A stretch of 64,000 bases of DNA from positions 434,001 through 498,000 of the forward strand of contig NZ_FNSU01000001.1 of assembly GCF_900105325.1 (NCBI RefSeq), written 5' to 3'. Origin of the DNA: Pseudomonas marginalis. Lineage in GTDB: Bacteria > Pseudomonadota > Gammaproteobacteria > Pseudomonadales > Pseudomonadaceae. Below the pieces are notes generated by a model. That model made no database searches, was not told where the DNA came from, and saw only the letters and a program-made list of their open reading frames with translations. Positions within the stretch are counted from its first letter, which is position 1. Each line of letters starts with the position of its first letter. Both the position numbers and the translations under genes were made by a program. Shown here piece after piece: positions 8,511 to 16,796 of this stretch.

Positions 8511-9426
8511 GGCTGCTGAACTCTTCATAAATGCCGATAACAATAGCGTGGATGTTTCCGGACAGGCCGCTGCCGGTAACTGCCAGAGCGGCACCCACCT
8601 GATCGGAGAGTTGAATGAGAAGGTCTTGGCGTAACTGGGCATTGTTGAAGCGCTTGGGGAGTGTTCCGGCCAGCTGCTTTAGCCGAATTATTTCGCGAGG
8701 ATGACTAGGGTTCTGCAGGCGCAGAACTTCGTTTGTCAGCTTTGCGCGTTCCTGGCGGCTCATGCGCCTCAAAATGTCGGTCAGGTTGCGGCCCGTCGTA
8801 TTTTTGATCGTCATCACAGCCTTTACCGTGACAAACGTGGTACTGCCCGCGCCCACCAGCGAAATGCCATCCAAGGCTACGGTCATTGCCTGATACCAAC
8901 TAAGGCTGTCGTAATAATCGTTTTCAGCCGGGTTGGTTAGTTCTTTGTAGGTTCTCCATATGCCGTTGCCACACTGCAAAGCACTGGCAGCCGCAGCGGT
9001 GTAAGCAATGTAAGTAACTGCAAGGCTGGAACCTAAGCTGAGAGGCGCCGATGCGATACCTGCCTTGGCAACGATAATCCCGATCACAGCCCCACCACAC
9101 GCTAGGGTCATCCCCGCTGCCTCGCGCCATAGCTGCGACTCGCGCGGCGAGTTTGCCATCCACTGTGCGTACTCCTCGGCAGTCATCATCGGACCTGCCA
9201 CTTCCCGAAGAATCACCCGTTTGGGCCTGATACTGCACAACGGCACAAACTCACGCAGCACCGTCACCTGATAATCACTGCCGATATGCACCACACCTGC
9301 CCCGACGATGGCCGGGTCGGCGTCAATGGTTCGATAAAGTTTGGGCAGGTCCAGCAGGCTGGTCAGCCGCTGGCGAGTCGTGGTGTGCGCATCCGGCACA
9401 CCGCTTCGCATAAAATCCCTTGGCAT
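8500..9426 (-). CDS. Uncharacterised 308-aa protein with a central hydrophobic glycine-rich region
   Basis: No secretion signal is visible at the N-terminus. A soluble N-terminal part (residues 1-105) is followed by a glycine/alanine-rich hydrophobic stretch (about 105-150, including GMTLACGGAVIGIIVAKAG and LAVTYIAYTAAAASAL) and a second short one near residue 190. A helical, charged part and another hydrophobic C-terminal stretch (ALAVTGSGLSGNIHAIVIGI) complete it. The ATG at 9426 has AGGTG upstream. The gene overlaps the next one by 11 bases. I do not recognise the family. The layout recalls pore-forming or membrane-targeting effectors paired with membrane immunity proteins, but no marker domain (PAAR, Rhs, MIX) is present. 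Base composition is visibly lower in GC than the flanking genes. Confidence 0.65.
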   Translation of the reverse strand: MPRDFMRSGVPDAHTTTRQRLTSLLDLPKLYRTIDADPAIVGAGVVHIGSDYQVTVLREFVPLCSIRPKRVILREVAGPMMTAEEYAQWMANSPRESQLWREAAGMTLACGGAVIGIIVAKAGIASAPLSLGSSLAVTYIAYTAAAASALQCGNGIWRTYKELTNPAENDYYDSLSWYQAMTVALDGISLVGAGSTTFVTVKAVMTIKNTTGRNLTDILRRMSRQERAKLTNEVLRLQNPSHPREIIRLKQLAGTLPKRFNNAQLRQDLLIQLSDQVGAALAVTGSGLSGNIHAIVIGIYEEFSSHEQ

Positions 9427-9531
9427 CCTTTCACCTGTGAGTAGACAGAGGTGAAAGAGCCTGGGGATAGTTTCCTTGTAATGCTGTCAGCCCATTCGCT
9501 GTTTTTTGTAGGATCCGGCTGGGCAGTTAGT

Positions 9532-9933
9532 TCATTGAGCTACATAGGTTTCATGCAAATGGCGCCACAACAGCGCGCCACTCGCCTGCTTCTCAAACAC
9601 CACGGTGGCCCGCCGATCCGTTTGGGTGCCGCTGTTGTCCACCTGATGCTCACGATAAGTCACCGTCGCACCGCGTGCATGCCGGTCAATCCCAGCCATT
9701 TCACTCAAGGTGATTTTCAGCCCCGGACGCATTCCGCCCAGGCGCGTGAACAGCGCGTTGACCCCGGCTGCATTGACGCGTGTGCCGGTGGCGGGGGCGA
9801 TCATGCTGAACTCCGGCGAGAAGCGCGCAAGCAGGTTTTGCAAGGTGCCGTCAGGCGCAACCCCAGCAAACCATTGCTCGATCTCGACGTGGGTCTGGAT
9901 GACTTCTTCGAAAAAGTCGCTGTAGTCGATCAT
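9532..9933 (-). CDS. SnoaL/NTF2-like (DUF4440-type) protein
   Basis: A 133-aa small alpha-beta-cone protein. The start helix MIDYSDFFEEVIQTHVEIEQWFAG is followed by the pattern FSPEFSMIAPATGTRVNAAGV and a terminal LLWRHLHETYVAQ strand, as in NTF2-like/DUF4440 proteins. Such proteins are soluble, and range from isomerases and hydrolases to non-catalytic binders. The start codon directly abuts the stop codon of the SDR gene (TAAATG), so the two are translationally linked and probably act together. The reaction is unknown. Confidence 0.8.
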   Translation of the reverse strand: MIDYSDFFEEVIQTHVEIEQWFAGVAPDGTLQNLLARFSPEFSMIAPATGTRVNAAGVNALFTRLGGMRPGLKITLSEMAGIDRHARGATVTYREHQVDNSGTQTDRRATVVFEKQASGALLWRHLHETYVAQ

Positions 9934-10746
9934 TTACAAACTCCCCTTCAAACCAAAGCGTTTTTTCAACACGCTTTCCAATAATGCTTTGGGCAACAAC
10001 GCCGCCATCAACGGCAACGCCCGGCTGCCATTGCCCGAGCGTAACAGGCGTGGCGGCTTTGCCTGTTGCACGGCGTTGAGCACATCCGCTGCAAACACCG
10101 TGGCTGGCGTCGGTTTGTCCTGGGACGCTTGGCTACGTGCGCGAATGCCTTCGCGCAATGGCCACCACGGCGATTGTTCGTTGATCAATAACTCGGCCTG
10201 GGCGCCGGCGTTTTTTGCAAAGCTGGTATCGATGGCGCCGGGCTGTACTTCCATCACCCGCACGCCAAACGGCGCCAGTTCCATGCGCAGTGCATCGCTC
10301 AAGGCATGCACCGCCGCTTTGGAAGCGCAGTAAGCACCAGCAAATGGCGTGACCAGCACCCCGGAAACGCTGCCGATATTCACCACCAGGCCTTTGCGCT
10401 TGCGCAGGGCCGGGAACAGTGCCTGGGTCACGCCGACGATGGAAAATACATTGGTCTCGAACTGGCGCTGCATCGCTTCGGTGCCGCCATCGAGCAGCGG
10501 GCCCATGGCGCCGTAGCCGGCGTTGTTGATCAGCACATCGAGTTCGTCCAGGTTCGTGGCCAGGGTCTGCAGCGCAGAAGCGTCATTCACGTCCAGTAGC
10601 AAGGCATGAAAACCCGCGTTGTTGAGGGCGATCACATCGTCTTCGCGGCGGGCGCTGGTCAATACGTGGTAGCCGGCGACCTTGAAGGCATCGGCCAACG
10701 CGCGGCCGATGCCACTGGAGCAACCGGTGATGAGTACATTGGGCAT
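9934..10746 (-). CDS. Short-chain dehydrogenase/reductase (SDR)
   Basis: A 270-aa classical SDR. The cofactor motif TGCSSGIG lies at residues 7-14, NNAGYGAMG near 78-86, the catalytic Ser in the IGSVSG segment near 125, and the YCASK catalytic Tyr/Lys near 140. It should reduce or oxidise a carbonyl/alcohol with NAD(P)H in the cytoplasm. It lies between a membrane protein gene upstream (14-base gap) and a SnoaL-like gene downstream (no gap), probably one operon. The substrate cannot be predicted. Its C-terminal 50 residues are basic and hydrophobic (LPLMAALLPKALLESVLKKRF), which could associate with membrane. Confidence 0.9.
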   Translation of the reverse strand: MPNVLITGCSSGIGRALADAFKVAGYHVLTSARREDDVIALNNAGFHALLLDVNDASALQTLATNLDELDVLINNAGYGAMGPLLDGGTEAMQRQFETNVFSIVGVTQALFPALRKRKGLVVNIGSVSGVLVTPFAGAYCASKAAVHALSDALRMELAPFGVRVMEVQPGAIDTSFAKNAGAQAELLINEQSPWWPLREGIRARSQASQDKPTPATVFAADVLNAVQQAKPPRLLRSGNGSRALPLMAALLPKALLESVLKKRFGLKGSL

Positions 10747-10760
10747 GGGTCAATCCTTTG

Positions 10761-11225
10761 TCAGTCCGAGAAACTGCCTTGCAGGTGCTCGGCACGAAAT
10801 TCCAGGGTTTGCGGGCGGTAGCCGGGGCGCAGCGGCGGGGTGGGCAGGCAATCGTCCCAGGTGGCGCCGGCCTGCAACTCGCCGGGGCCGCGATAGCGCG
10901 GGGCGGCGTAGACGTTATCGGCCAGGTTGACCGTGTCCCCCGGCGCATAGGCCGCGACGCGCCAGCGCAGTTCGGTGAGGGGGACGTCGTTGCCGTTGTT
11001 CAGGGTCAGCTTGAGTGGTCGGTCGGCCGGGCATTCCTGCGGGGCGTAGGTGATGCGCAGTTCCAGGCGCGCCAGTTGCGAGGCTTCGCGGTTGTCCAGC
11101 CACACCACCCACACCGCGACAAGACCCAGGCCGACGGCAGCGGCCAACGACACCGGCAATGCCTTGGCCGGGTAGCGCAGCAGGAGGATCAGCCAGGTGA
11201 TGATCAGTAGAACGCCGAAGAACAT
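10761..11225 (-). CDS. Small membrane protein with periplasmic C-terminal domain, unknown function
   Basis: A 154-aa protein with two N-terminal transmembrane helices (about residues 1-18 and 24-44), then a roughly 105-residue soluble domain containing two cysteines (YAPQECPADRP and WDDCLP) that could form a disulfide in the periplasm. ATG 11225 is chosen over GTG 11234 because GAGG lies eight bases before the ATG. It is first in a probable operon with an SDR and a SnoaL-like protein. I do not recognise a characterised family, and the beta-rich look of the C-terminal domain is only an impression. Confidence 0.72.
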   Translation of the reverse strand: MFFGVLLIITWLILLLRYPAKALPVSLAAAVGLGLVAVWVVWLDNREASQLARLELRITYAPQECPADRPLKLTLNNGNDVPLTELRWRVAAYAPGDTVNLADNVYAAPRYRGPGELQAGATWDDCLPTPPLRPGYRPQTLEFRAEHLQGSFSD

Positions 11226-11337
11226 GGAGACCACCTCGAGTAGGGAACGAGCATCCTAACTTAAGCGTAGGTGGGATTGGCTACCTTGAGTGCTGTGGTG
11301 GGCGTGCCGACCTCATCGTGGGCTTGCCCCCGATAAG

Positions 11338-11496
11338 CATAAGTATCTACACAACTTCAGTAGGATAACGCGTAGCAGCTGTCGAGCCTTGGCGAGGCTG
11401 CGTTTGCGGCGCGTCTGACACACCGCCGACGCAGCCTCGCCAAGGCTCGACAGCTGCTACGCAGGGGGCTCGGCTCAAGATGTGTAGATACTTATG
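11338..11496. mobile_element. Miniature inverted-repeat transposable element (MITE) with target duplication
   Basis: A 159-base element bounded by perfect 16-base terminal inverted repeats (CATAAGTATCTACACA at 11338-11353, complement at 11481-11496), with further similarity inward to about 22 bases. It is flanked by a 10-base direct repeat CCCCGATAAG (11328-11337 and 11497-11506), the signature of a target-site duplication. Inside lies a second, perfect 33-base inverted repeat (11370-11402 and 11430-11462). The target appears to be a REP fragment, since GGGCTTGCCCCCGATAAG precedes it. No transposase is encoded, so movement would need one in trans. Confidence 0.82.
11370..11462. repeat. 33-base perfect inverted repeat inside the MITE
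   Basis: Arms at 11370-11402 and 11430-11462 begin GCGTAGCAGCTGTCGAGCC and are exact reverse complements. They would form a very stable hairpin in RNA from either strand or a cruciform in DNA. The repeat is of a type recurring in fluorescent pseudomonads, recognised from memory and not by search. Confidence 0.85.
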
Positions 11497-11534
11497 CCCC
11501 GATAAGGCCCTCACCGCCAGCGCAAATCCCAAAC

Positions 11535-11592
11535 AAAAAGCCCCCACCCAACCCACTGCGGATAGGGGACGCAATGGGCTGGGCGAGGGCTT
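11535..11592 (-). terminator. Intrinsic terminator of the alginate operon
   Basis: Read on the minus strand, a GC-rich stem of roughly 18 pairs with a few mismatches (arms starting AAGCCCTCGCCCAGCCCA and ending GGGTGGGGGCTT) is followed by a T-rich run TTTTTGTTT. It begins 15 bases after the algA stop codon and should end the algD-algA transcript. Confidence 0.85.
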
Positions 11593-11606
11593 CTTGTACG
11601 ACTGTT

Positions 11607-13058
11607 TTACTGCGCGATAGTTTTCACCGAAACGCCACGTTCAACCGGCGTCGAGCGACCATAGATATCTTCAAACCGCTCGATATCGTCTTCGCCCAGG
11701 TAGCTGCCCGATTGCACTTCGATAATCTCCAATGGGATCTTGCCCGGGTTGCGCAGGCGGTGCACCGAGGCGATCGGGATGTAGGTGGACTGGTTCTCGC
11801 AGAGCAGGAACACGTTCTCGTCACAGGTGACTTCGGCGGTGCCGCTGACCACGATCCAGTGTTCGGCGCGGTGGTGGTGCATCTGCAGCGACAGGCACGC
11901 GCCCGGCTTGACCGAGATGTGCTTGACCTGGAAGCGGCCGCCCATGTCCACCGAGTCGTAGGAGCCCCACGGACGATAGACTTCGCAGTGGTTCTGGGTT
12001 TCGCTGCGGCCCTGTTCGTTGAGGGTGTTGACCATCTGCTTGACACCCTGGACCTTGTCCTTGTGGGCAATCATCATCGCGTCCTTGGTTTCCACCACGA
12101 CGATGTTTTCCAGGCCGATCACCGATACCAGCTTGCCGTTGCCGTGGATCATGCAGTTCTTGCTGTCCTGAATCACCACGTCGCCCTTGGTGACGTTGCC
12201 GTTGGCGTCTTTATCGTTGACCGCCCACAGCGAAGCCCAGCAACCCACGTCGCTCCAGCCGGCGCTCAACGGCACCACGCAGGCGCGCTGGGTTTTTTCC
12301 ATCACGGCGTAGTCGATGGAGTTGTCCGGGCAGCAGGCGAAGGTGGCTTCGTCGAAGGTCACGGTGTCGGCGTCTTGCTGGCTGCGCTCCAGGGTCAGCA
12401 CGCAGGTGTCGTAGATGTCCGGATCGTGCTTTTTCAGCTCTTCCAGGAAGCGGCTGGCGCGGAACAGGAACATGCCGCTGTTCCAGAAGTAACCACCGCT
12501 TTTGACGAACTCGACGGCGCGTTTTTCATCGGGTTTTTCCACGAATTGCTGTACGCGGCTCACGCCTTCGGGCAGCAGCGAATCGTTGGTGGACTTGATG
12601 TAGCCGTAGCCGGTTTCCGGACGGGTCGCCGGCACGCCGAACAGCACCATCTCGCCACGCTCGGCGGCCACGGTGGCCAGGGCCAGGGCGCGTTGCAGGG
12701 CTTTTTGGTCGTCGATCACGTGGTCGGCCGGCAGGACCAGCATCAGTTCATCACGGCCTTCGTTGACCAGCATCATCGCGGTGAGGGCCACGGCCGGCGC
12801 GGTGTTGCGGCCGAAGGGTTCCATCAGGATGCGTTGGCACTCCAGTTTACGGTTGGCCAGTTGCTCGTTGACGATGAAGCGATGGTCCTTGTTGCAGACC
12901 ACGATCGGGGAGTCCATGCCTTCGAACACCAGGCGTTCCAGGGTTTGCTGGAACAGCGTGTGCTCGCCGGTCAGGGCCAGGAATTGTTTTGGGAACTGTT
13001 TACGGGAAAGCGGCCAAAGACGTGAGCCGCTACCACCGGAAAGGATTACTGGGATCAT
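11607..13058 (-). CDS. algA: AlgA, mannose-6-phosphate isomerase / GDP-mannose pyrophosphorylase
   Basis: A 483-aa bifunctional cytoplasmic enzyme. Its isomerase activity converts fructose-6-P to mannose-6-P, and its pyrophosphorylase activity makes GDP-mannose from mannose-1-P and GTP. The nucleotidyltransferase signature GGSGSRLWPLSRKQFPKQ lies at residues 8-25, FVEKP near 176, and the cupin-type isomerase metal site LQMHHHRAEHW near 400. Length is normal. It is the last gene of the alginate operon, separated from algF by 105 bases, a gap that could hold an internal promoter, though none was identified. A strong terminator follows. Confidence 0.97.
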   Translation of the reverse strand: MIPVILSGGSGSRLWPLSRKQFPKQFLALTGEHTLFQQTLERLVFEGMDSPIVVCNKDHRFIVNEQLANRKLECQRILMEPFGRNTAPAVALTAMMLVNEGRDELMLVLPADHVIDDQKALQRALALATVAAERGEMVLFGVPATRPETGYGYIKSTNDSLLPEGVSRVQQFVEKPDEKRAVEFVKSGGYFWNSGMFLFRASRFLEELKKHDPDIYDTCVLTLERSQQDADTVTFDEATFACCPDNSIDYAVMEKTQRACVVPLSAGWSDVGCWASLWAVNDKDANGNVTKGDVVIQDSKNCMIHGNGKLVSVIGLENIVVVETKDAMMIAHKDKVQGVKQMVNTLNEQGRSETQNHCEVYRPWGSYDSVDMGGRFQVKHISVKPGACLSLQMHHHRAEHWIVVSGTAEVTCDENVFLLCENQSTYIPIASVHRLRNPGKIPLEIIEVQSGSYLGEDDIERFEDIYGRSTPVERGVSVKTIAQ

Positions 13059-13163
13059 GTGTTTCTCCTTGAATCAATTTGGGTCAGAGCTACGAAGGTT
13101 TGTCGTTTCACTCTTGTTTTTGTCTCGTGTCCGGGCCGGCCGAAGCCGACCCGGAAAATTCAT

Positions 13164-13817
13164 TCAGCGGGTCGACACCGGGCGTTTTACCCAGACTGGC
13201 GAAATGCTCGAACCCGAACCGGTCACGTACAGCACCGCTGCTTCACCGCGTTCCAGGGCCACTGGCTTCACGTCGCCGACTTTCTTGTCGCCGTCATACA
13301 ACGCCAGGCTCACCTTCACCGGGTTGATTTCACGTTCGCCACGGCCTTTGGCAGCCACCGACTTGACCACGTCGGTCTTGCCGTCGGCGGTCTTCAGGGT
13401 CAGGGCCTTGTCGCTGAGGTTCTGCACGCGCACCAGGGATTTCTGCTTGTTCTTGAACGGCGGTTCTTCGATCAGCTGTGGCTGGCCGCTGTTGTTGTTG
13501 ACCAGGGTGTAGTAGTGGTCCGGGGCGAGCTTGACCGGCACGGTCTGGCTGCCGACCTTGGCGCTGTAGTCGCCGCCGGGCATGAAGCTGAAGTCGCTGC
13601 TGGCCAGTGGGGCCACGTCGCTGAGGTTGGTGCTGCCGACAGTGGCGCTGACTTCCTGGTTGGAGGCGTTGTAGACACGCACGAAGCTTGAGCCTTTCGG
13701 TGCGACTGGGCCGTACAAGGCAGCGTCACCGGCGAAGGCGGACAGGGATACCAAGCTCATACCGGCAGCCAGGGCCAGAGTCTTAGCGAGACGACGCGGA
13801 GTAGTAGTGAAAGTCAT
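13164..13817 (-). CDS. algF: AlgF, alginate O-acetylation protein
   Basis: A 217-aa periplasmic protein with a signal peptide (cleavage after LSAFA near residue 29). The mature part is a two-domain beta-rich protein starting GDAALYGPVAPKGSSFVRVYNAS. AlgF is required with AlgI and AlgJ for O-acetylation of polymannuronate, and is thought to relay acetyl groups or interactions between them. It lies 16 bases after algJ. Length and order are as in other pseudomonads. Confidence 0.95.
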   Translation of the reverse strand: MTFTTTPRRLAKTLALAAGMSLVSLSAFAGDAALYGPVAPKGSSFVRVYNASNQEVSATVGSTNLSDVAPLASSDFSFMPGGDYSAKVGSQTVPVKLAPDHYYTLVNNNSGQPQLIEEPPFKNKQKSLVRVQNLSDKALTLKTADGKTDVVKSVAAKGRGEREINPVKVSLALYDGDKKVGDVKPVALERGEAAVLYVTGSGSSISPVWVKRPVSTR

Positions 13818-13833
13818 GTGAGTTACCTCTCTT

Positions 13834-15018
13834 TCAGTTTTGCGCCCGGTCGGGCGTCTCGGATTTTGGGTTTTTAGCTGGGGTGTTCAGTGCCATGTTT
13901 TGTTGGCGCGAACCGGCTTGTTTAAGTTGCGCAACCCACGATGGGTCGGCATCACCGATTTCGTTGTTCACGGGCAGATAACGTTCAGGAAACTCCCAGA
14001 TCAGCACCTGTGGCGGGCTGTTCTTGAAGTCGTCACTTTTCAGGTAGCTGAGCATCGGCAGGATCGGGCCGTGGCCGTCTTCGGCGTAGCTGACCACGTC
14101 GCTGCCCAGGGCTTGCTTGAGGGCGCCGACGAAGTTCCAGTTGGGGTTGGCGCTGTAGCTGGTGCCCACCAGCGCCACCGGGGTTTCGCTGTCGCTGAAC
14201 AGCGCGTCGTCGCCTTTGGTTTCGGCCAGGTGCGTGACGCGTTTTTCCAGCGGCTCTTTCGGTGGCATCAGGTTTTCGAACAGCGGGTCCAGGGGCAGGA
14301 ACAGACGCAGGTCGCCTTTATGCGGCTCGGTCTTCTCGGCCTCGGTGACAAAACGCTGCGGCTCGCCGTGGAGCGGGGTCTTGTCGGCGATGGTTTTAGC
14401 CAATTGCTTGGCAGCGATTTCGGCGCCGTCCGGGGTCCAGTGGGTGTCGGTGCGCAGGAACACCTGCTTGCCGCCCAGCTTGGCCTGTTGCAGCGGGCCG
14501 AGCAGGTCCGGGGCGATGATCTTGTCGGCGGCCACACGGGCGTGGAAGTCCTGGTACAGGTTGGCGTGGATGCTCGCCGGTTTCACTTCACCCAGGTGTT
14601 CCGGGTACAGGCGCACCTTGGCCGGCACGATCGCCATCACCAGTTGGATGCCCTGGGCCTTGAGCTTCTGGCGCACGCCTTCGACCAGCGCGTAGTTGCC
14701 TTGAAGGTTCTGGTCTTCGTTGACGGCGGGGTTGAACTCCTCGTCGCTGTACAACCAGTGATCGCGGCCCAGCACCACCCCAGGGCGGCCTTCATTGAAC
14801 AGCTTGTAGTCCAGCGCGGCCCAGAGGTTGGTGCCCAATCGCTTGATCGGGAACTCCTCGTCGTAATGGGTCTCGACGGCCTTGGTCCAGCGACCGTTGA
14901 GCACGGTCGCGTCGGCGTTGGTGCGAAAGTCCAGGAAGCTGCGCAGCGACCAGGCGCCCAGGGCCAGCAGCAGCACCAGGAACAGGCCGATATAGAGGAC
15001 GCGTAATGAACGGGTCAT
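13834..15018 (-). CDS. algJ: AlgJ, alginate O-acetyltransferase (SGNH/AlgX-like)
   Basis: A 394-aa periplasmic enzyme anchored by an N-terminal signal/anchor helix (residues 8-27). The SGNH-like catalytic elements are visible: the DTHWTP motif with Asp and His near residues 190-192, and the Ser in GTSYS near 286-288. AlgJ accepts acetyl groups delivered across the membrane by AlgI in the alginate acetylation pathway. The C-terminus beyond about residue 370 is a polar tail (NTPAKNPKSETPDRAQN). It lies 11 bases after algI and 16 before algF, so is co-transcribed. Confidence 0.95.
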   Translation of the reverse strand: MTRSLRVLYIGLFLVLLLALGAWSLRSFLDFRTNADATVLNGRWTKAVETHYDEEFPIKRLGTNLWAALDYKLFNEGRPGVVLGRDHWLYSDEEFNPAVNEDQNLQGNYALVEGVRQKLKAQGIQLVMAIVPAKVRLYPEHLGEVKPASIHANLYQDFHARVAADKIIAPDLLGPLQQAKLGGKQVFLRTDTHWTPDGAEIAAKQLAKTIADKTPLHGEPQRFVTEAEKTEPHKGDLRLFLPLDPLFENLMPPKEPLEKRVTHLAETKGDDALFSDSETPVALVGTSYSANPNWNFVGALKQALGSDVVSYAEDGHGPILPMLSYLKSDDFKNSPPQVLIWEFPERYLPVNNEIGDADPSWVAQLKQAGSRQQNMALNTPAKNPKSETPDRAQN

Positions 15019-15029
15019 GGTCGGCTCCC

Positions 15030-16562
15030 TCAGAATTGGAAGTAAAGGAACGGCGAGAAACTCTGCGCCGACAGTTTGAGAATCGACGCCACGAACAGCA
15101 GCAGCACTGCAGCGCGCATGGCGTAGCGTGGCCAGTCAGCAGTCCAGTAGGCCGGTTGCACGGCAGCGTCACGGCCAACGGTGAAACCTGGCTCGTGGAT
15201 GCTGCCCGGGTTGTCGCCCGGCACGGCCTTGATCAGGCTCGGGTCGGCCGGCTTGGTTTTTTCCGCAGGGCGGTTGGTGTAGAAGTCGCGCAGGCCGAAG
15301 AACGCCAACGTTGCGTAGGCCACCACCAGGGTTGCCACTTGCAGGCCGGTGAGGTTGGCGCGGTTGAGTTCCGACAGCGACCACTCGCCGAAGCTGAACA
15401 TCGCACCGTACATACGACCGGCGACGTGCAGGTTTTCGGAGCGGAAGATCACCCAGCCCATCACCACCAGCAGGAACGTGAAGGCCCAGCGTAGGACGTT
15501 GAAACTGCGCGGTGCGGTGTTGAGGCCGATGGCTTTTTCAATCGCCAGCCACATGCCGTGCCAGGCACCCCACACGATGTAGGTGATGTTCGCACCGTGC
15601 CACAGGCCACCGAGCAGCATGGTCAGGAACAGGTTGCGGTAGGTGGTCAGCGTGCCTTTACGGTTGCCGCCCAAGGTGATGTACAGGTAGTCACGCAGCC
15701 AGGTGGACAGGCTGATGTGCCAGCGCCGCCAGAACTCGGTGATCGACTGGCTGATGTACGGCTGCTTGAAGTTTTCCATGAAGCGGAAACCCATCATCAA
15801 GCCCAGGCCGATGGCCATGTCGCTGTAGCCCGAGAAGTCGAAGTACAGCTGCGCGGTATAGGCCAGCGCGCCGAGCCAGGCATCGCCGGTGGTGGGGTTT
15901 TGCAGGGCGAAGCAATGGTCGGCCACTACCGCCAGGGTGTCGGCGATGAAGACCTTCTTGATGAAGCCCTGCATGAACCGCGTGCAGCCCTCGGAGAATT
16001 TGTCGAGGGTGTGGGTGCGATTGTTGAACTGGTCGGCCAGGTCGCGGAAACGCAGGACCGGGCCGGCGATCAGGTGCGGGAAGATCGCCACGAACGCCGC
16101 GAAGTCGATGAGATTGCGGGTCGCCGGGGTATCGCCACGGTACACGTCGATGATGTAGCTGATGGACTCGAAGATGTAGAACGAGATCCCGATCGGCAGC
16201 AGCACGTGGGTGAGGATAAACGGCTCCAGGCCGGCCGACTTCATCATCACGTTGATGCTGTCGACGCCGAAGTTGGCGTACTTGAAGTAGCCGAGGATGC
16301 ACAGGTCGACCGCCACGCCCAGCAGCAGCCAGCGTTGGGCCGGCTTGGTGCGCACGCCGGCGGCACCGACCTTGAGGCCGATCCAGTAGTTCCACAGCGT
16401 GACGGCGGCGAACAGCGCCAGGAAGTCCACTCGCCACCAGGCGTAGAACACGTAGCTGGCCAACAGCAGCAGCAGGTTGCGATAGCGTTGCCCGCTCAAG
16501 TAGTACAAGCCGAGAAAGATCGGCAAGAACAGAAACAGGAACACATTGGACGAGAAAACCAT
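15030..16562 (-). CDS. algI: AlgI, MBOAT-family alginate acetyl transfer protein
   Basis: A 510-aa polytopic inner-membrane protein of the MBOAT family that passes acetyl groups from a cytoplasmic donor to the periplasm. The invariant active-site His is in GGLWHGAN near residue 320. The start MVFSSNVFLFLFLPIFLGLYYL at 16562 has GGAGAG seven bases upstream; the longer frame to 16586 is not needed. A 234-base gap, largely filled by a REPIN, separates it from algL, the longest gap inside this operon. The following algJ gene is 11 bases away. Confidence 0.96.
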   Translation of the reverse strand: MVFSSNVFLFLFLPIFLGLYYLSGQRYRNLLLLLASYVFYAWWRVDFLALFAAVTLWNYWIGLKVGAAGVRTKPAQRWLLLGVAVDLCILGYFKYANFGVDSINVMMKSAGLEPFILTHVLLPIGISFYIFESISYIIDVYRGDTPATRNLIDFAAFVAIFPHLIAGPVLRFRDLADQFNNRTHTLDKFSEGCTRFMQGFIKKVFIADTLAVVADHCFALQNPTTGDAWLGALAYTAQLYFDFSGYSDMAIGLGLMMGFRFMENFKQPYISQSITEFWRRWHISLSTWLRDYLYITLGGNRKGTLTTYRNLFLTMLLGGLWHGANITYIVWGAWHGMWLAIEKAIGLNTAPRSFNVLRWAFTFLLVVMGWVIFRSENLHVAGRMYGAMFSFGEWSLSELNRANLTGLQVATLVVAYATLAFFGLRDFYTNRPAEKTKPADPSLIKAVPGDNPGSIHEPGFTVGRDAAVQPAYWTADWPRYAMRAAVLLLFVASILKLSAQSFSPFLYFQF

Positions 16563-16646
16563 CCCGATCTCTCCATGTTTAACCAACAGTCAAGGGCCAG
16601 AGCCCCCCCAAACCCCCCACAACTTCATGGGCGGCGATGCAGCTTT

Positions 16647-16780
16647 TGTAGTGAGCGGGCTTGCCCCGCGCTGGGTGGCGAAGCCGCCCCAAAACCCTAC
16701 ACCGCGGTATGCCTGGCACACGGCGGCGGATCGATTAGGACTGCTTCGCAGCCCAGCGCGGGGCAAGCCCGCTCACTACA
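16647..16780. repeat. REPIN of the GTGAGCGGGCTTGCCCCGC family between algL and algI
   Basis: Perfect 29-base inverted arms (16647-16675 and 16752-16780) begin TGTAGTGAGCGGGCTTGCCC and enclose about 76 bases with further partial pairing (GGCGAAGCCGCC and GACTGCTTCGCAG). It lies inside the alginate transcript, in the only large internal gap before algF-algA. In mRNA it would fold into a long hairpin that could stabilise upstream mRNA or reduce read-through to algIJFA. Confidence 0.88.
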
Positions 16781-16796
16781 GGTAATCCATTCAGCC

